The notes below the pieces were generated by a model. It saw only the letters and a list, made by a program, of their open reading frames with translations, was not told where the DNA came from and did no database searches. This document shows positions 36,914-49,317 of a DNA stretch of 64,000 nucleotides, in pieces. Each line of letters begins with the position of its first letter. Within the stretch, counting starts at the first letter, position 1. Made by a program: the position numbers and the translations under genes. Source of the stretch: Rhytidiadelphus loreus (Eukaryota > Streptophyta > Bryopsida > Hypnales > Hylocomiaceae); NCBI GenBank assembly GCA_947034895.1, contig OX344761.1:36716863-36780862 (forward strand), written 5' to 3'.

Positions 36914-39185
36914 AAAAAATGTACATACTGTACTTATCGCAATTTAAATTAGGGTTTGAGGATCTGATTGGATGTGATCGTTCACGAGATTAGATGTCTA
37001 AAGGTGTTGACATTCTGTAAATGAGTCAAGCTTATTGGCATTGAGCATTTTTAATTTCGTTTCTGTTTTCGTGTTGAACATTTATTGCGTCGGTGACTTT
37101 CTTGCTGGCTAATTTATGGTGTTCTCAGCATTTTTGTTTGGATGCTTATTCGTTGGGATTTGGACAGCTTGAATCTCTGAGATCTTCCAGACTTGTTCGT
37201 TTGGTTCAATATCACTGTTAAAGGAACCAGTGGACATGTGTTTGAATGAGAACTGTAATGTGTGATTAATTGTGTGTAACATTTCTTGCTCGGAGGCTTG
37301 GCAGTTTTACAGCATGCAGTTAGTCGTATTCAGGCCGCGAGTATTGTAGAGTACCTGTCCTCAGACCCAGTATTCTGTAGGGCAAGGCAACAACGATGTC
37401 CTATCTGAAGTTTACGTACAGGACGAAGTTGTTTTTATGAAACACGAAATGCCAATGAGATCAACTCGTAGGGGACTGGATCCTTTGAAATCGTAAATTT
37501 TTTTGTTTAGACCCTAGCTAAGCGGCACGGCCTTCATGTGCCGACCTTATCACAAACCCTTCTCCCAGGCCTCCATGGGGTTTGCGTTTTATGAGGGTCA
37601 TCGAAGAGATCTTGAAGCACGGATTGGGGCAATCTAAGTATCGGGCATCAGCAAGAAACGCTAGCTGTTGCATGCTGGATCTCCTCTGCCATAGTGCCAT
37701 AGGTTCTTCTGTATTACAATTTTGATGGCACATTCTCTTTTGCTTGCCTGAATCTCCAGACTTAGTATCTCGGCATGTATATATACCGGGAATGTGCGAA
37801 CGTTAATTAACCCAATCATCATTCTCAGAGCAATCAGCAACAGGGTATTGATCTCCGGCCTCCGGGTAGTCCGAGAGACATTTTCCTTGCAATGAAATCT
37901 TTTGTTTGCTACTGCACCAAGTATGCAGGATCAAGTTAAAGTGGAGAGAGCGCGCGGGGGAGAGAGATTAATAACCATCAATCAAGCCAGTGATGAAGAA
38001 CTAAACTGCAGTAGGCTAGATAGAAACGGTCAGGACTGGTACGTTTATGATTGAGGTGTGCATGGTCTATCTACCCGCCGTATCCTGCTAGATGCAACTT
38101 ACTGTATAAGCGAACATCTGCAGCTCAGTTAGCAAAGTCTCCATGCAATCAAGGAACCCTAGCTCGCCAGAAACAACAATTTCTCCTATTAAATGCACTC
38201 AACCGGCTTGTGTCACGGTTTCATCACATTCTCACTCATATCTGCACACATTTTCATTCACCGGACTGCGATTCTTCCCTTGCATGCGGGGGAAGTCGGT
38301 TTAGTGTTGTTGAATGACAATCACCGGATGTAACGCACGGGTCCGACCAAAGTCCGTGGAATCGCGGACTGTCCGCATGGTCGAAACCGATTGCTACGAT
38401 TCTCACTGTCTCAGAGAAATCCTTCCATCGTAGCAATCAATTTTGGACCCGCAGGCCTGACGGTGCCAGTCCAAATTAATCCGACGATCATCGTTTCATT
38501 TGTGCGCCACCTGATTTTGTGAAGTTGCCTGAATTCTCCCATGACACTCTCTCCATCGCCAAGGCAGCGTTTTTGCTTGAAGTAACCACTTCATAAGTGT
38601 CTATCTACCTGTTCAATTAGGCAGTCGCTATTTTGTGTTTCATTGAAGCCCACTACGGTGCCGGATGGAGCCCCACTTCTCTCACCATTATCGCTTATAA
38701 TTTACTCCAAGAGTTTGTTGTACAGTAAGGTCTACTTCATTTACGAATTTTTGTACCCATTTGTAGCTTTGGTCACTTATTGTTCATTTTTTAAATTATA
38801 AAATTTTTAAATTTTATAGAGGGACTACATTGATAGTTTTTTAGTGAGTTTTATTTTGATTATTTTGTGGCTTTATTTACTAACTCTTTATTGTGTTTTA
38901 AATCTTTCTCTTTCTTAGTTTTTGAAGGTTTTTTATTTAAATTAATTATTTAAATGTTTTTTTCATTTTGAAATTGTTGAAGATATGCTTTTCATTTAAA
39001 CCGTTGTATTTCTTGCAATCTTGACTTAGTAGTAGCTCAAGGATCTCAATTAGAGATTCCTAAACCACATCGTTTGGGACTCAGTAGGGCAATTTACCCA
39101 CAATACTAGTTGTAGTTGAATGCTAAAGAGAGCTTTAGCAAGTACTTGCTCATTTAACTCAATTTCTACTATGAATTCAACATTA
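36914..39185. other. Intergenic DNA
   Basis: No gene recognised. An imperfect hairpin at 38379-38449 is listed separately. From about 38.7 kb the sequence becomes strongly AT-rich. Confidence 0.4.
38379..38449. repeat. Imperfect hairpin with 22-base arms
   Basis: The left arm ends in GATTGCTACGAT (38389-38400) and the right arm starts ATCGTAGCAATC (38427-38438), a perfect 12-base stem with a 26-base loop. Pairing continues less perfectly outward through GGTCGAAA and TTTTGGACC. The size fits a plant microRNA-like fold, but nothing else supports that. Confidence 0.5.
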
Positions 39186-39533
39186 GGGGAGATTTCTGCG
39201 TTTTAAAAGACTGTGAGTTTCCGGACCGTGGGAACTACAGGAACATTGTAGAAACGTTGTTGGAACGTTGATCTGACGTGGCCAGGAGACAGCCAGGTCA
39301 TATGTAATTTTTTAATATATTTTTTATTAAGAATTTATTTTTTTTAAATTTAAAAAAAATATATTAAAATTTTAATATATATTTTTTAATTTTTTAGTTT
39401 TTTAATTTTTTAGTTTTTTAATTTTTTAATTTTTTAATTTTTTTTTAATATTATTATATTTTGACTGTACAAAACTGGTTCCTAGCAATGGGAACAGCCT
39501 GAAATAGTCTCCCAAGTAGCTGAAATCTCCCCC
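39186..39533. mobile_element. TIR element of the GGGAGATTT family, 348 bases
   Basis: The ends GGGGAGATTTCTGC and, reverse-complemented, GGGGGAGATTTCAGC are inverted repeats; the CATT beside them may also belong. The centre is a run of TTTTTTAAT-like AT microsatellite. Inner blocks match the element at 24628-24915. It is non-coding. Confidence 0.65.
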
Positions 39534-40499
39534 AATGAGACAATCACTAACAATGGTATAAGCTAAAAACACAACAATCAATGTTTAAATTACACGTGGT
39601 GAACAATGTTCACAAGTACATGGAATTTCTATTTGACCTTAGTCCCTTTATGTGGATGAGGAGAGACGAAAAGCCATCACAATTTTGCTTGTGAAGGGAT
39701 TCACTAAGTACTTTTGGCTAGTGGAAGTAGCAATTGTCTATGTCCTTCGGCACTATCGAGGAGGAACATTGTTTCAACTCTTTGACCTTTTTGAAAAGCA
39801 AGTTGAATTGGATAACTCACTTGATGTCCACCTCTAGTTGGTTGTTGGGATGTATCCCTAGATAATATTCATGTTGGAGGATTTTCCATACTTTGTAGCC
39901 CATAATAAATAGACAAGAGTTGTGGATTGCTATCATGGCCTAAAATAATGTATAGGTTTGTTAACTTTGATTGTTTAAAATTTTCTTGGTCTCTTTCAAT
40001 CTAAAAATATTGTAGGCTTCTTTCTTCTAAGGATGGATTGTAGCATGACTTTGTTGGGTGATATATACATGCTCAATGTATGTGGGCAATGCCAATAACA
40101 ATGAAGGGTGGATTCTTCCATTACTGGGATATAAAAATAGCAATTGCCATCAAGCTCATCTAATATACATTTATTTCCTCCTTGCATTGATAACTACGCC
40201 TTCTTAGTTTGTGAAAGTTGCCCAATTGAATGTATCTTCATTTTGAGCTCTAGTCCTATTCTAAAGTTCTTTCCATTTGAAAATAATAATACCAAGGTGG
40301 AAAAATGTGTGTTTGTTTTGTAGAAGCTAACAATGAGTCCCAATCTGGTGCTCCCTTTCTCAAATAAGTTTTTTCCTTCTCAACGCTATAAGGTAGACCA
40401 ACCCAATTTTGTCCCCTCCATTTGAACCTAATTTTGTTTACTTAAACATCTTAATCCCTTCAAGATTTGAACAAAATCAATGCATTAATTTCAAAATGG
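39534..40499. other. AT-rich intergenic DNA
   Basis: No gene recognised. A 61-codon plus-strand frame at 39652-39837 has protein-like composition but no family I know, and may be a relic. Confidence 0.35.
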
Positions 40500-40790
40500 A
40501 TAATGTGTCAATCCTTGATTGGTGAAAACTTAAGTGCCGATAGATACATGGAAAGGTGGTTATCAAGTACTTATGGAACATTTATGGCTCCATTCTATGG
40601 AGAGTTTTGAAATTTCAGAGTAAACCACTTCAAAAATTCACAAAAATTACAATTTTAATTGAAAAATTATAATTCCACTTGCATTCGTTCTGTTAAACAA
40701 GCACACACCTCTCAAAAATATGTGCCCCCATTGAAACTGGCCCCAAGATATTCAGATTCCAAATCAGGGTGGTAATAGGTTTGTCTACCT
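40500..40790. repeat. Dispersed repeat, copy B (pair with 21470-21763)
   Basis: Same-orientation diverged copy of the segment near 21.5 kb. It ends about 430 bases before the first monooxygenase gene and may overlap its promoter. Confidence 0.7.
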
Positions 40791-41217
40791 CAAACCCATC
40801 CAGAAGTGAAGAACCTGCCAAATGAACACGACACGTGTCACTGCGTGAGCGGCTACTGAAAAGGTTCTAAGAAGCTCTCAATCCATTCAATCCAAATAAC
40901 TTAGGCGTCCAGGCATTCAGTTCACTTGCCTGCTGCACATCCTCGGTCCTCCCTTGAGAATGTGGGATGTCATCTGAGAGCTTTGAATTCCTTACTCCAC
41001 TCTCTGCTGTTGCCAGTTCCGTCACGGCTTTCGCCATCCAATTTCAAGAGCTTGAGCTCAACAGATTTGGCCCGAGATCATTCTCGAAGTGTGTCGGTCG
41101 CACCCGAAGTAGCTCCCCTTGCCAATGCTAATTTCAAATTTCACAGGGTGGGTTGCGTCCACCGCCAGCTGAATTTGTCGACACCCATCATTATTTTTTG
41201 TCCGAAATTGAGTGAGG

Positions 41218-44200
41218 ATGACGCCGATATCGACGTCCGCTTGCGGGATGAACCAGCAGCAATGCTACAGTGTATTCCCAGTGAATGTCGACCGCTCTTT
41301 GTATCCAAACGAAACGCTCCATCGCTTGGCACGATTCTCGCCATCTCGCAATGTTGTCGTGGACAGAGGAATAGGGTTACAGTGTAGAAGAAGAGTCGAA
41401 TCGGGGAGCAGGGTGGTGATGATGAGCATGGGGAGGGGAGAGCAATTGGAAGAGAGGAGCAAGGAGAGCGTGGCCCACGAGGTGCAGACTGTGGTGATTG
41501 TGGGTGCCGGGCTCGCAGGGCTCGCCACTGCCTTGGCTTTACACAGGTATGCTTTACAATTTTATTATTATTATTTTGCAGTTGTTGTCAATGGAATTGC
41601 CGAAGGTGATTTGGAGCCACAATTGCAGTGCTTGGAGAGAATGAATCGGTTTCAGGTTTCTTTGGTACGAGAAGGTGAATTGGGCAGCTGTGAGTTGAGT
41701 TTCACCCTTGCTTTCATCTTTCAATCTTTGTGTGTTCGGGTGAGCAACTGCTATGCAACTCCAATGATTTAAAAACTAATCTTGTAGAGGTGCAATTAGT
41801 TTCGGAATAGTCCATGGCATCATCAATCACAGGCATTTTCAAGAGGTGCAAGCTTAAATGCAAAGCAAAAGTCGAGGTGACTGGACGTTAATCCTCCAAC
41901 CTTCATATCTCTTAGTTGGGCACCTCCAATGCTTGAATTGGGAGAATTTTTGAAAAACCAGGGGTGCAAACAGTCTCCTGACAATAGACGTACTCCACCG
42001 AATCATTAATTACACTTGTTTAGAGGAGTTCAAAGTAAAACACAATATACGAAAAGTGTGGTGAAATTTATCAATACCTCTAGATGATCATCAGGGGATT
42101 TGAGTTATCAGAACAATTCCTGGCTGACAGCTTAATTAAGTGTTCGCAATTTGTGCTATTCATGTGAATGTGAATAGAGTGGGAGTAAAAGCATTAGTGC
42201 TGGAGCAATCAGGAGGCTTGCGAACAGAGGGCACCTCACTCACTCTCTTTCCCAATGCATGGCGGGCACTCGATGCGCTTGGGGTAGCGGATCAGCTTCG
42301 AGGCCAATTTATCAATTGTGTTGGGTACTGAATTCATCTTCATTTTATTTCATTCAAGATCTCACTCTTTATCTTGCATTGAGATCCACTATGGCCAAAG
42401 TTGGAGTTTGTGTATAATTATCCTTTTTAAATGCTGGCAACTGCTTTGCTTTCCTTCTTATGTACCACCAGCACCAAGAAAGTAGCAACTTTGGCTAATG
42501 GAATTAGATACTGGGTGCCCGCACTGCCAAAGTAGTGTTAATTTGCAACATTGGTGCTAATTCCTGCTAGCTAACTAGCACAGGATTTCCATTTATTACC
42601 AGAAAATTCGTTAATTCCCCAGTTGTAATGGTTTGAAGTGCAAACCTTCCCTGCATCAACCAAGCAGTGCCAGTAGTATGCTAATTGAAAACTGATTTCC
42701 TGGTAGCTACCTTGCCAGTGTGGACGTGCAGGAGGTTAGTCAACTTCCAGCTAGCTAGCAGTCCTTAAGATTCCATAATAATTACGGCGACGTGGTTGTG
42801 GTCTCATTTTGCTTTACGAGGTCAAAGTCCTTCATTTGAATCTACGATGTTGTAAATTTACATTTGTCTGATTTTGGAGGATCTCGCTGAGTTCGTTGCT
42901 TATATGATCTGATGGGCTTCTGATTTACCAGTAGCGTGATTGTCTTTTGAATTGCATTGCACAGTGTTGATTATAATTTACCAACACAGTTGAATATGTT
43001 TATGCAGAGCGAGAATGCGGACACCGAAGGGGAAAGTTATCAAAGAATTCTTGATGTCGGACCTTCCTGGAGGGTGAGTATCTTATCGTGCTCTAATTTA
43101 GAGTTGATCAAGGAGATCCTAATTAACACTTAAATTGAATGAATGGGATGCTCAATCTGATCCCTTCAAATTGTCTGTTAAACAGATCGGTCTCCCTCCG
43201 ATTAAAGCTTGAGAAAATGGCATATTGATATTTCATTTACTATTGAGGCCAGTCTTTCATTCTATCGTTACTGTCGAACAGGCCTCATGAAGTACGAGCT
43301 ATTGAGAGACGGGCATTGCTCCGGGTTCTTGCGGAGGCTCTCCCAAGTGACACCATTCTGTTCAATTCTCGAGTTAAAAAAATCCGCAAACCTAGTGACA
43401 CACAATTAGTCACTGAGGTCGAGCTAGACAACAGCACTGTCTACAGGACGAAGGTAAGGTTAGGTTCTATCAGCACCATCCACATAATTACTGCCACGAA
43501 TTCTAATACGAAACCATGGCATTTGCGAATTCAGTCCGGTATGTATCCAGGTTGTATAAAGTTGAGTTCCTTCTTGGTCATGTCCATTTGCATCTGGCAC
43601 TTATGAACATATGTCTGTGCCGAACGGCTTTATGCATCAAATAACAGTGGTTGCGTTTTCAAACTTCATATGTTGTCATTTTGATTTATGTGTAACATTC
43701 TATAATTCAAGGTTTCTTTCGTTAGACCTTCAATCTGTAACACTTCGCCAAACAATGGAATGTCCCTCTATATTCTTGGGGAGAGATTTCAATTAGTGTT
43801 ACCTCTAAGACCTCACCAGCAGGGTCTCAATTGATTCATAACATTCTTGAACCCGCCGTACAGCATCCGTTTCTATCCCAAGAAGAAGATTTTCATTGTT
43901 GAGTCTTCAATCTCCAACTTGTGTAGCGGGAGGGGAGAACAGAAAAGCTTGAATTCAATGTCGTACAAGGGTACTGTAGAAGGGATTTTTGATCTATAGT
44001 ACCACTGGATAGGAAAAAAGACTCAAGTGTGTTATGTTTTTGTTGCAAAGAAAGGTTGTTGATAATGTTATTTGGGCTACCTGGAATCGTGGCAGGTCTT
44101 GGTTGGCTGTGACGGAGCTCGTTCGGTCGTAGCCTCGTGGATGGGTCGACCTGACCCCCAACCTGTTGGACAAATAGCAACCCGAGGACTGTCTGAGTTC

Positions 44201-45252
44201 CCATCTGGGCATAATTTCAGGGCCAGGGTGGAACAGATTATAGGCCAAGGCGTGAGGGCGGGGTTGGTTCCAGTGTCCGAGAATAAAGTGTACTGGTTTG
44301 TCCTTTTCAACATTACATCCTCAGGTCAGTAAGTTCGCTTTCGCTTTCCCTTTCCTTTTGCAACCTTGATCGATACACAACGCAGTTCGTAGTGGCCGGG
44401 GTCTTGCATTTACTGTCTCTAACCAAAGGAGTGAGTCAGAAATGGTTCAACAATGTAGATATTTCAAAGTGTCCAAAGAAATGGAGACAAATGTTAAAAG
44501 CAAAGAGTAACACGTTGAGCCTCAGCATTCCAAAGAATTAAATCTCTTACACCTTCTAAAATATAGTTGTAGCAAGAGTGGCATTCTAAGGTGGTCCAAT
44601 TGAGTTTTTGAAATTGGTATATCAAGAGATGATATGGAAAGAGAGCTTAACTGAAGAATTTATTTTGGCCTTACTTAAGAGAGAGCTCGACATCCATGCA
44701 GTTCCCACCCGACTGAGTGACCCAAGCCAGGTGAAGGCCGAAGCCCTACATTACATGCGCGAGTGGCCCCGTGACATCCAAGAGTGCATCCAGCGGACCC
44801 CCCTGGACGGCTTCAACCGCAGCAGTGTGCGCGACCGCTGGTCCCTCCCCTTGCTCACCCCGCACCAAGCCGCCCAGGGGATCACCTTGGCGGGCGACGC
44901 CGCCCACCCCATGACGCCCAACCTGGCCCAAGGCGGGGGCACGTCGTTGGAAGACGCCGTCGTCTTGACTCGAAAGCTGTGTCAGGCGCTCCGAGAAGAA
45001 CGAGAAGGAGGCGAGCCATCGGTGCGGTCACGGGAAATAGGAGCCGCCTTGACGGACTACGAGAAGGAGCGATGGGCTCGCACGTTCCGGCTCACGGTGA
45101 AGTCGTTCGTGTTCGGGTTGCTGTTGTCGTGGGACTGGAGGCTCGTCTGTTTGGTGAGAGATAGCCTGGCCTTGCCGGTGATGTTCCGGGCCTCGGTGGT
45201 GTTGGGTAGCAGCAAATATGATTGTGGAGCCTTACCCCCACCGTTGGAGTAA
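41218..45252 (+). CDS. FAD-dependent monooxygenase, copy 1 (zeaxanthin epoxidase/MO1-like)
   Basis: Six exons: 41218-41546, 42178-42324, 43008-43073, 43282-43453, 44096-44324 and 44702-45252; 1,494 bases, 497 residues. The family uses FAD and NAD(P)H to put one oxygen atom into an aromatic or other small substrate; the substrate here is unknown. Motifs are the FAD-binding GAGLAG (96-101), HEVRAIERRALL, the DG motif GCDGARS (242-248) and the GD motif AGDAAHPMTP (378-387) followed by a Gly-rich turn. All three flavin motifs are intact. About 85 residues before the FAD domain could be a plastid transit peptide, as they are rich in Arg and Ser. The start is uncertain, because the in-frame ATG at 41248 is equally possible. 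The last exon is much more GC-rich than the rest. The C-terminus has hydrophobic stretches that could touch a membrane. Confidence 0.88.
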
Positions 45253-45484
45253 GTTAGTCATGGCCTTGCAAGTTCAGTTTGGTTCTTAGGGTTTAGGGTT
45301 TAGGGTCTTGATTGCTGGACTGAAATACAACACGAGAAAATGGCACCGCTGACAGTGCACTTGGCCTTGTTCCCCTCATACTGGGATTTCGGCAAGTGGA
45401 GTCCTGGCCCCATGTTTTGAGAGGAATAACAAGAGGCGGTAGTTAATCAATTCAGTCAGGGAACTCATTTTGTGTCCCTCATTA
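45253..45484. other. Spacer with short telomere-like repeat
   Basis: Bases 45286-45305 hold two and a half TTTAGGG units just past the stop codon of the first monooxygenase gene. Otherwise nothing was seen. Confidence 0.5.
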
Positions 45485-46905
45485 GGGCTGGTATATATTT
45501 GGGGCCGGATTGAAGGCCGGCCAGAACTCTACAAGTTTGAACCAATAGGATGACTCAATTTCTCCAAATCCGGCCCAAGAGCTTTATACTAGGGCCAGAT
45601 TGATACCACCACTCATCCTATGTGTTGGCTTAGGTGGTATAGTTTTGGCCCAGCCCCAAGGGAGCAATTGGGTCAAGGTTTTTGGTGGACCGATTTTCCA
45701 TCTAGGGTTGGATTGGGGCCGGATTGGGCTCCTCCGTTGGATTGGACAAATCTCCACCATCTACCATGCAAGGGCTTTTCTTTTCTTTTTTATTACATTT
45801 TTTATTAATTGTGAACTCAATCCCATCTGGTTGAATCATGTTGTGATATAGATGCTGTGTTATAAGATGTTAATACTGAATTTATTATTATTAACCATTG
45901 CAATTGTAACAATAATGTCTTTGGGATTGTTTTAACATGAGATATTAATAATTTTTATTTTTTTGGTGTAGATACAAATTACATACTATGTTATAGACAC
46001 TAATTTTGGTAAATTACATGTTTAATAAGTAAATTTTGTATACGGACACAAATTTGTAAATGAAAGTCATTGTTGAAGTTATGCCAAAAATTTTGACATC
46101 TACAAGATAATGTGTGTTTTTATCAATTTTGATGACAAACACTTGAAAAAAAAATATGGTAAGGAAAAATTATGCTACTAAAAATAACATGTATGGTAAA
46201 ACCTTATTTACATTTATCATTGAATTCATTCAAGTTTTCATGATAAAAAATTTCATGCTTTTCTTTAAAATAAACTAAGAATATAGATTTGAAAAAGAGA
46301 TTAAAAAAAATTACATGTTTTATTGAATTGTATGTTTAATAAATGACAACTATTATAGGGCTACAAATCTTTTTTCAATGTCAACTTTAGTTTTAGTGTC
46401 AAAAAAGACAAAAGTTCAAAAGAAGTCAAAGAACTTCCTTTTTCTTCAAATAGAAAAAATAGGAAGAGAGTGGAAAAGGTTAAAAAAAAGTAAAAAATTC
46501 TCTCTTCCATTTTGAAATAGGTAAAGTAGGAATAAAAAGGAAAAGTCTAAAGAATTCTAAAAACTTTTTTCCTATATTTGAAATAGAATAAATAGAATTT
46601 TTTTTTCTTTCTAAAGTATAAAAAATAATAAGAAAAAGGAAAAGATGCATGTCTTAGATTTTTTTAATTAAGCATTCCAAAAATCCAAGAGCACATTAAT
46701 CAAGAATTCGGCCTTAGAATCGGGCCTCAACACTTTACATTACCTAGGGCTGGAGTGATGAATTGGAATTTGGCCCCAAAATTTGGCTTCAATCCTTTAC
46801 ATTATCTAGATTTTGGAGTGGTAATTTGGGGCTGGATTGTGGGTCAGATTGGAGGCAAATCGGGCCGGCCTTCCATCCAGCCCCAAGCCGTATATATACC
46901 GGCCT
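45485..46905. mobile_element. Non-autonomous DNA transposon with long inverted ends, about 1.4 kb
   Basis: The left end GGGCTGGTATATATTTGGGG leads into CCGGATTGAAGGCCGGCC; the right end, reverse-complemented, is GGCCGGTATATATACGGC leading into GGATGGAAGGCCGGCC. A possible 5-base duplication TCATT abuts both ends. Motifs like GGGCCGGATTG recur near both ends as subterminal repeats. The core is AT-rich without a transposase. The GGGCTGG start is reminiscent of hAT termini, but the duplication length does not fit, so the superfamily stays open. Confidence 0.75.
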
Positions 46906-48247
46906 TCATTCATGAGCATTCATGGGCAACCTTGCATTCAAAATTTTCTGCAGTAAAAGGATCCTTGATCCATGGGCAACAAAGTTCAAGAATGTTCATG
47001 CCTTGAAGTTCAAGAGTCCTTTGAGGGTTAATCAATTCTATTTAAGATATGAATTGAGCTCAACATTGAGCATTGTAGTTGATGGTCACATAGACATTCC
47101 ATTTTGCATTGAAGCCTTTATGGAATACAATACAACTTACAACCCAATTTCGTCATTCATTTCATCTTGTGATCTATAGATTTGCCCCATCACTGTTGAA
47201 TTTATAGCTTTTATTGCTACAATGTAGTAAAAATATAACCTATTGTAATATTACAATTAGGTAGCAATATGTATCAAAGATGACACATTTAGGCAGATAT
47301 CAAGCTGGGATTTTGTAATTAGTTCATGTAGAGGTACTTGTGCATTTCAACAAACATGCTTTAGGTGTGGTCCCTTTGACAAACTTGTAGTAGCTATTTG
47401 GGCACTTCAAGGTCATTGCACAATGTTGGTCAAGTATTGGTACAACACTTTGGGACATATTTGCCATGGCAATGGATTTTTTGAGAAAAGTGCTGGCCCC
47501 ACCTACTCATGGTTTTCTATTTCTTCTAGAACCAACTTTGCAAAATTTTAACAATTACAATATGCATTCTGGAATTATGATTTTGGTTGCATGCTCAACC
47601 TCAAACTACACTAGCAATGTATCCAACTCTCAAATTTAGGTGATGAAGGGATGTTCTACGTTACCTTACACCTCATTGTTGATTATTGAAGCATATGGTT
47701 ATAAGCACAAATTTCCAATTCCAAAATCTCATGATCCAAAGGTTTCAATACATCAAAACGTTCCCTTCCAGCATCATCTCATACTTTCTTCAATTTACCA
47801 ACAATGTACATTTTAGGAGGGGGGTGCTTTTAAAAACCACTATGTTTCAACTTCAAAAATTTGTAACTAATTCCACAAAGGTCCAAAAAAAATACGAAAC
47901 GACTTGGATTAGATGCCAATTCCATTTTTCTTCCTACCAAAATTTACTGAAAATTGTTTCAAGGAGTTTAGCTTCCCCAAAAATGCAAGCTCTTAAAAGG
48001 TCGCTTTAAGAGCATACTACCTTAGGTGTTTTTTTTCATTTTTTATGAAGTCCCAAAGTGGAGACATTATCAGACATTCTTCTCTGATAAACACTCATAA
48101 ATACTGGTCATAAGGGGTCGTGACCTCTTATAGAATGCCCTTTTAATACTAGTCCTGGAGTTATACTGAAGGCGCAATAAGGCACAACAATGCACGTAGA
48201 GACGCCTTCAACAGGTAAGTAGTATTTGGTCTAACTTTGATGCTATC
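46906..48247. other. AT-rich intergenic DNA
   Basis: No gene recognised; open frames are short and without family resemblance. Confidence 0.35.
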
Positions 48248-48513
48248 TAAGGTAAACTGGCCCATGACAGAATGACTGATTTGGTATGTTGCCATTAGCA
48301 AAATAAAATCAGATTTTTGTCTATGCAAAGACAACTTTGAGAAATGAAAGAAGTAGTTAAAATTTTAGTTTTTAGACAAAGTAGGAATTTTTTATGAATT
48401 TTTTAAGTATTTTTCCAAAACAGTCTGTAGACTACCTGAAATCAACAAAATATGTCTCCATGATGGTCATCTTACCACCTAATGGACTGTCATGGACTAG
48501 TTTACCTTAGATG
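48248..48513. mobile_element. TIR element, family of 19621-20146, shorter copy
   Basis: The left end CTAAGGTAAACTGGCCCATG and the reverse complement of the right end CTAAGGTAAACTAGTCCATG differ at two positions and continue into ACAG. The inner block GATGGTCATCTTACCACCTA is shared with the longer copy. It is non-coding, about 266 bases. Confidence 0.75.
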
Positions 48514-48725
48514 CAGTCACTTGTAATTGCATCTAGAGTTGGGGATACAATTATTGGGAATGGGCAAAGGCACGTTCTTTGTACTTTTGATTAGGTTTTA
48601 CTTCCTCTTTCTCTTTCTATGTTTAGCTGCTTTATATTCTTGTATTTTGCAATGGAATTTCCATTTGTTTCAAGAAAAAAAAGAGGTGATATTAAATATA
48701 ATAGCCATAGATTGATGTGGTTACC

Positions 48726-49307
48726 TGGGGAGATCACTTAGTGTCTCTATAAGTAACCATGTGTGTTCAAGTGATTTTTTGAGCCCCTATTTACTTTTTA
48801 ATAAACTATAATTTCAACCTACAATTTTGAGCTTTGTTTAATAATGATTGTAGGTTTCTATTGCCAAAAATTTCCAATCAAATAATATGAGACATGACTT
48901 GTAGAATAGGTTGAAAAATTAACTAAAATAACATGTTTTTCAATTCAAATATTTATAGAGAATACATTTAGATTACCATTGCATCAATATTCAAGATAAA
49001 TGAACTTTCAATAGAAAGTTATCTTCAAGAATTTTTTGTTCATTTTTTAAACAATTTTTTCTTATATAAAATAGGGGTGTGAAAGTTATTTTCAGCTCTA
49101 CAATGTATTTCTTTACTTCAAAAATTTGTAACTAATTATAATTAACGAATAAAATTATCAATAAATCAAAACATAATCTTCCAAAGTAGAAAAATATACT
49201 GATATTTTTTTCTTTTCCTTTTATTTAAATTTTAGGATATAAGATAGGGGGTCTAAAATCTTAACGCACATAGTTTCTAAATGGACACTCTAAGTGATCT
49301 CCCCGGG
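48726..49307. mobile_element. Mutator-like non-autonomous element with 10-base target duplication
   Basis: A perfect direct repeat TGTGGTTACC flanks the element (48716-48725 and 49308-49317). The ends GGGGAGATCACTTAG are perfect inverted repeats of 15 bases and extend with few mismatches to about 22. A 9-11 base duplication is the hallmark of Mutator-like transposons. The 582-base interior is AT-rich and non-coding. Confidence 0.88.
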
Positions 49308-49317
49308 TGTGGTTACC

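Noticed and set aside
45286..45305. Telomere end
   Set aside because: Only two and a half TTTAGGG units; a short interstitial motif, not a chromosome end.
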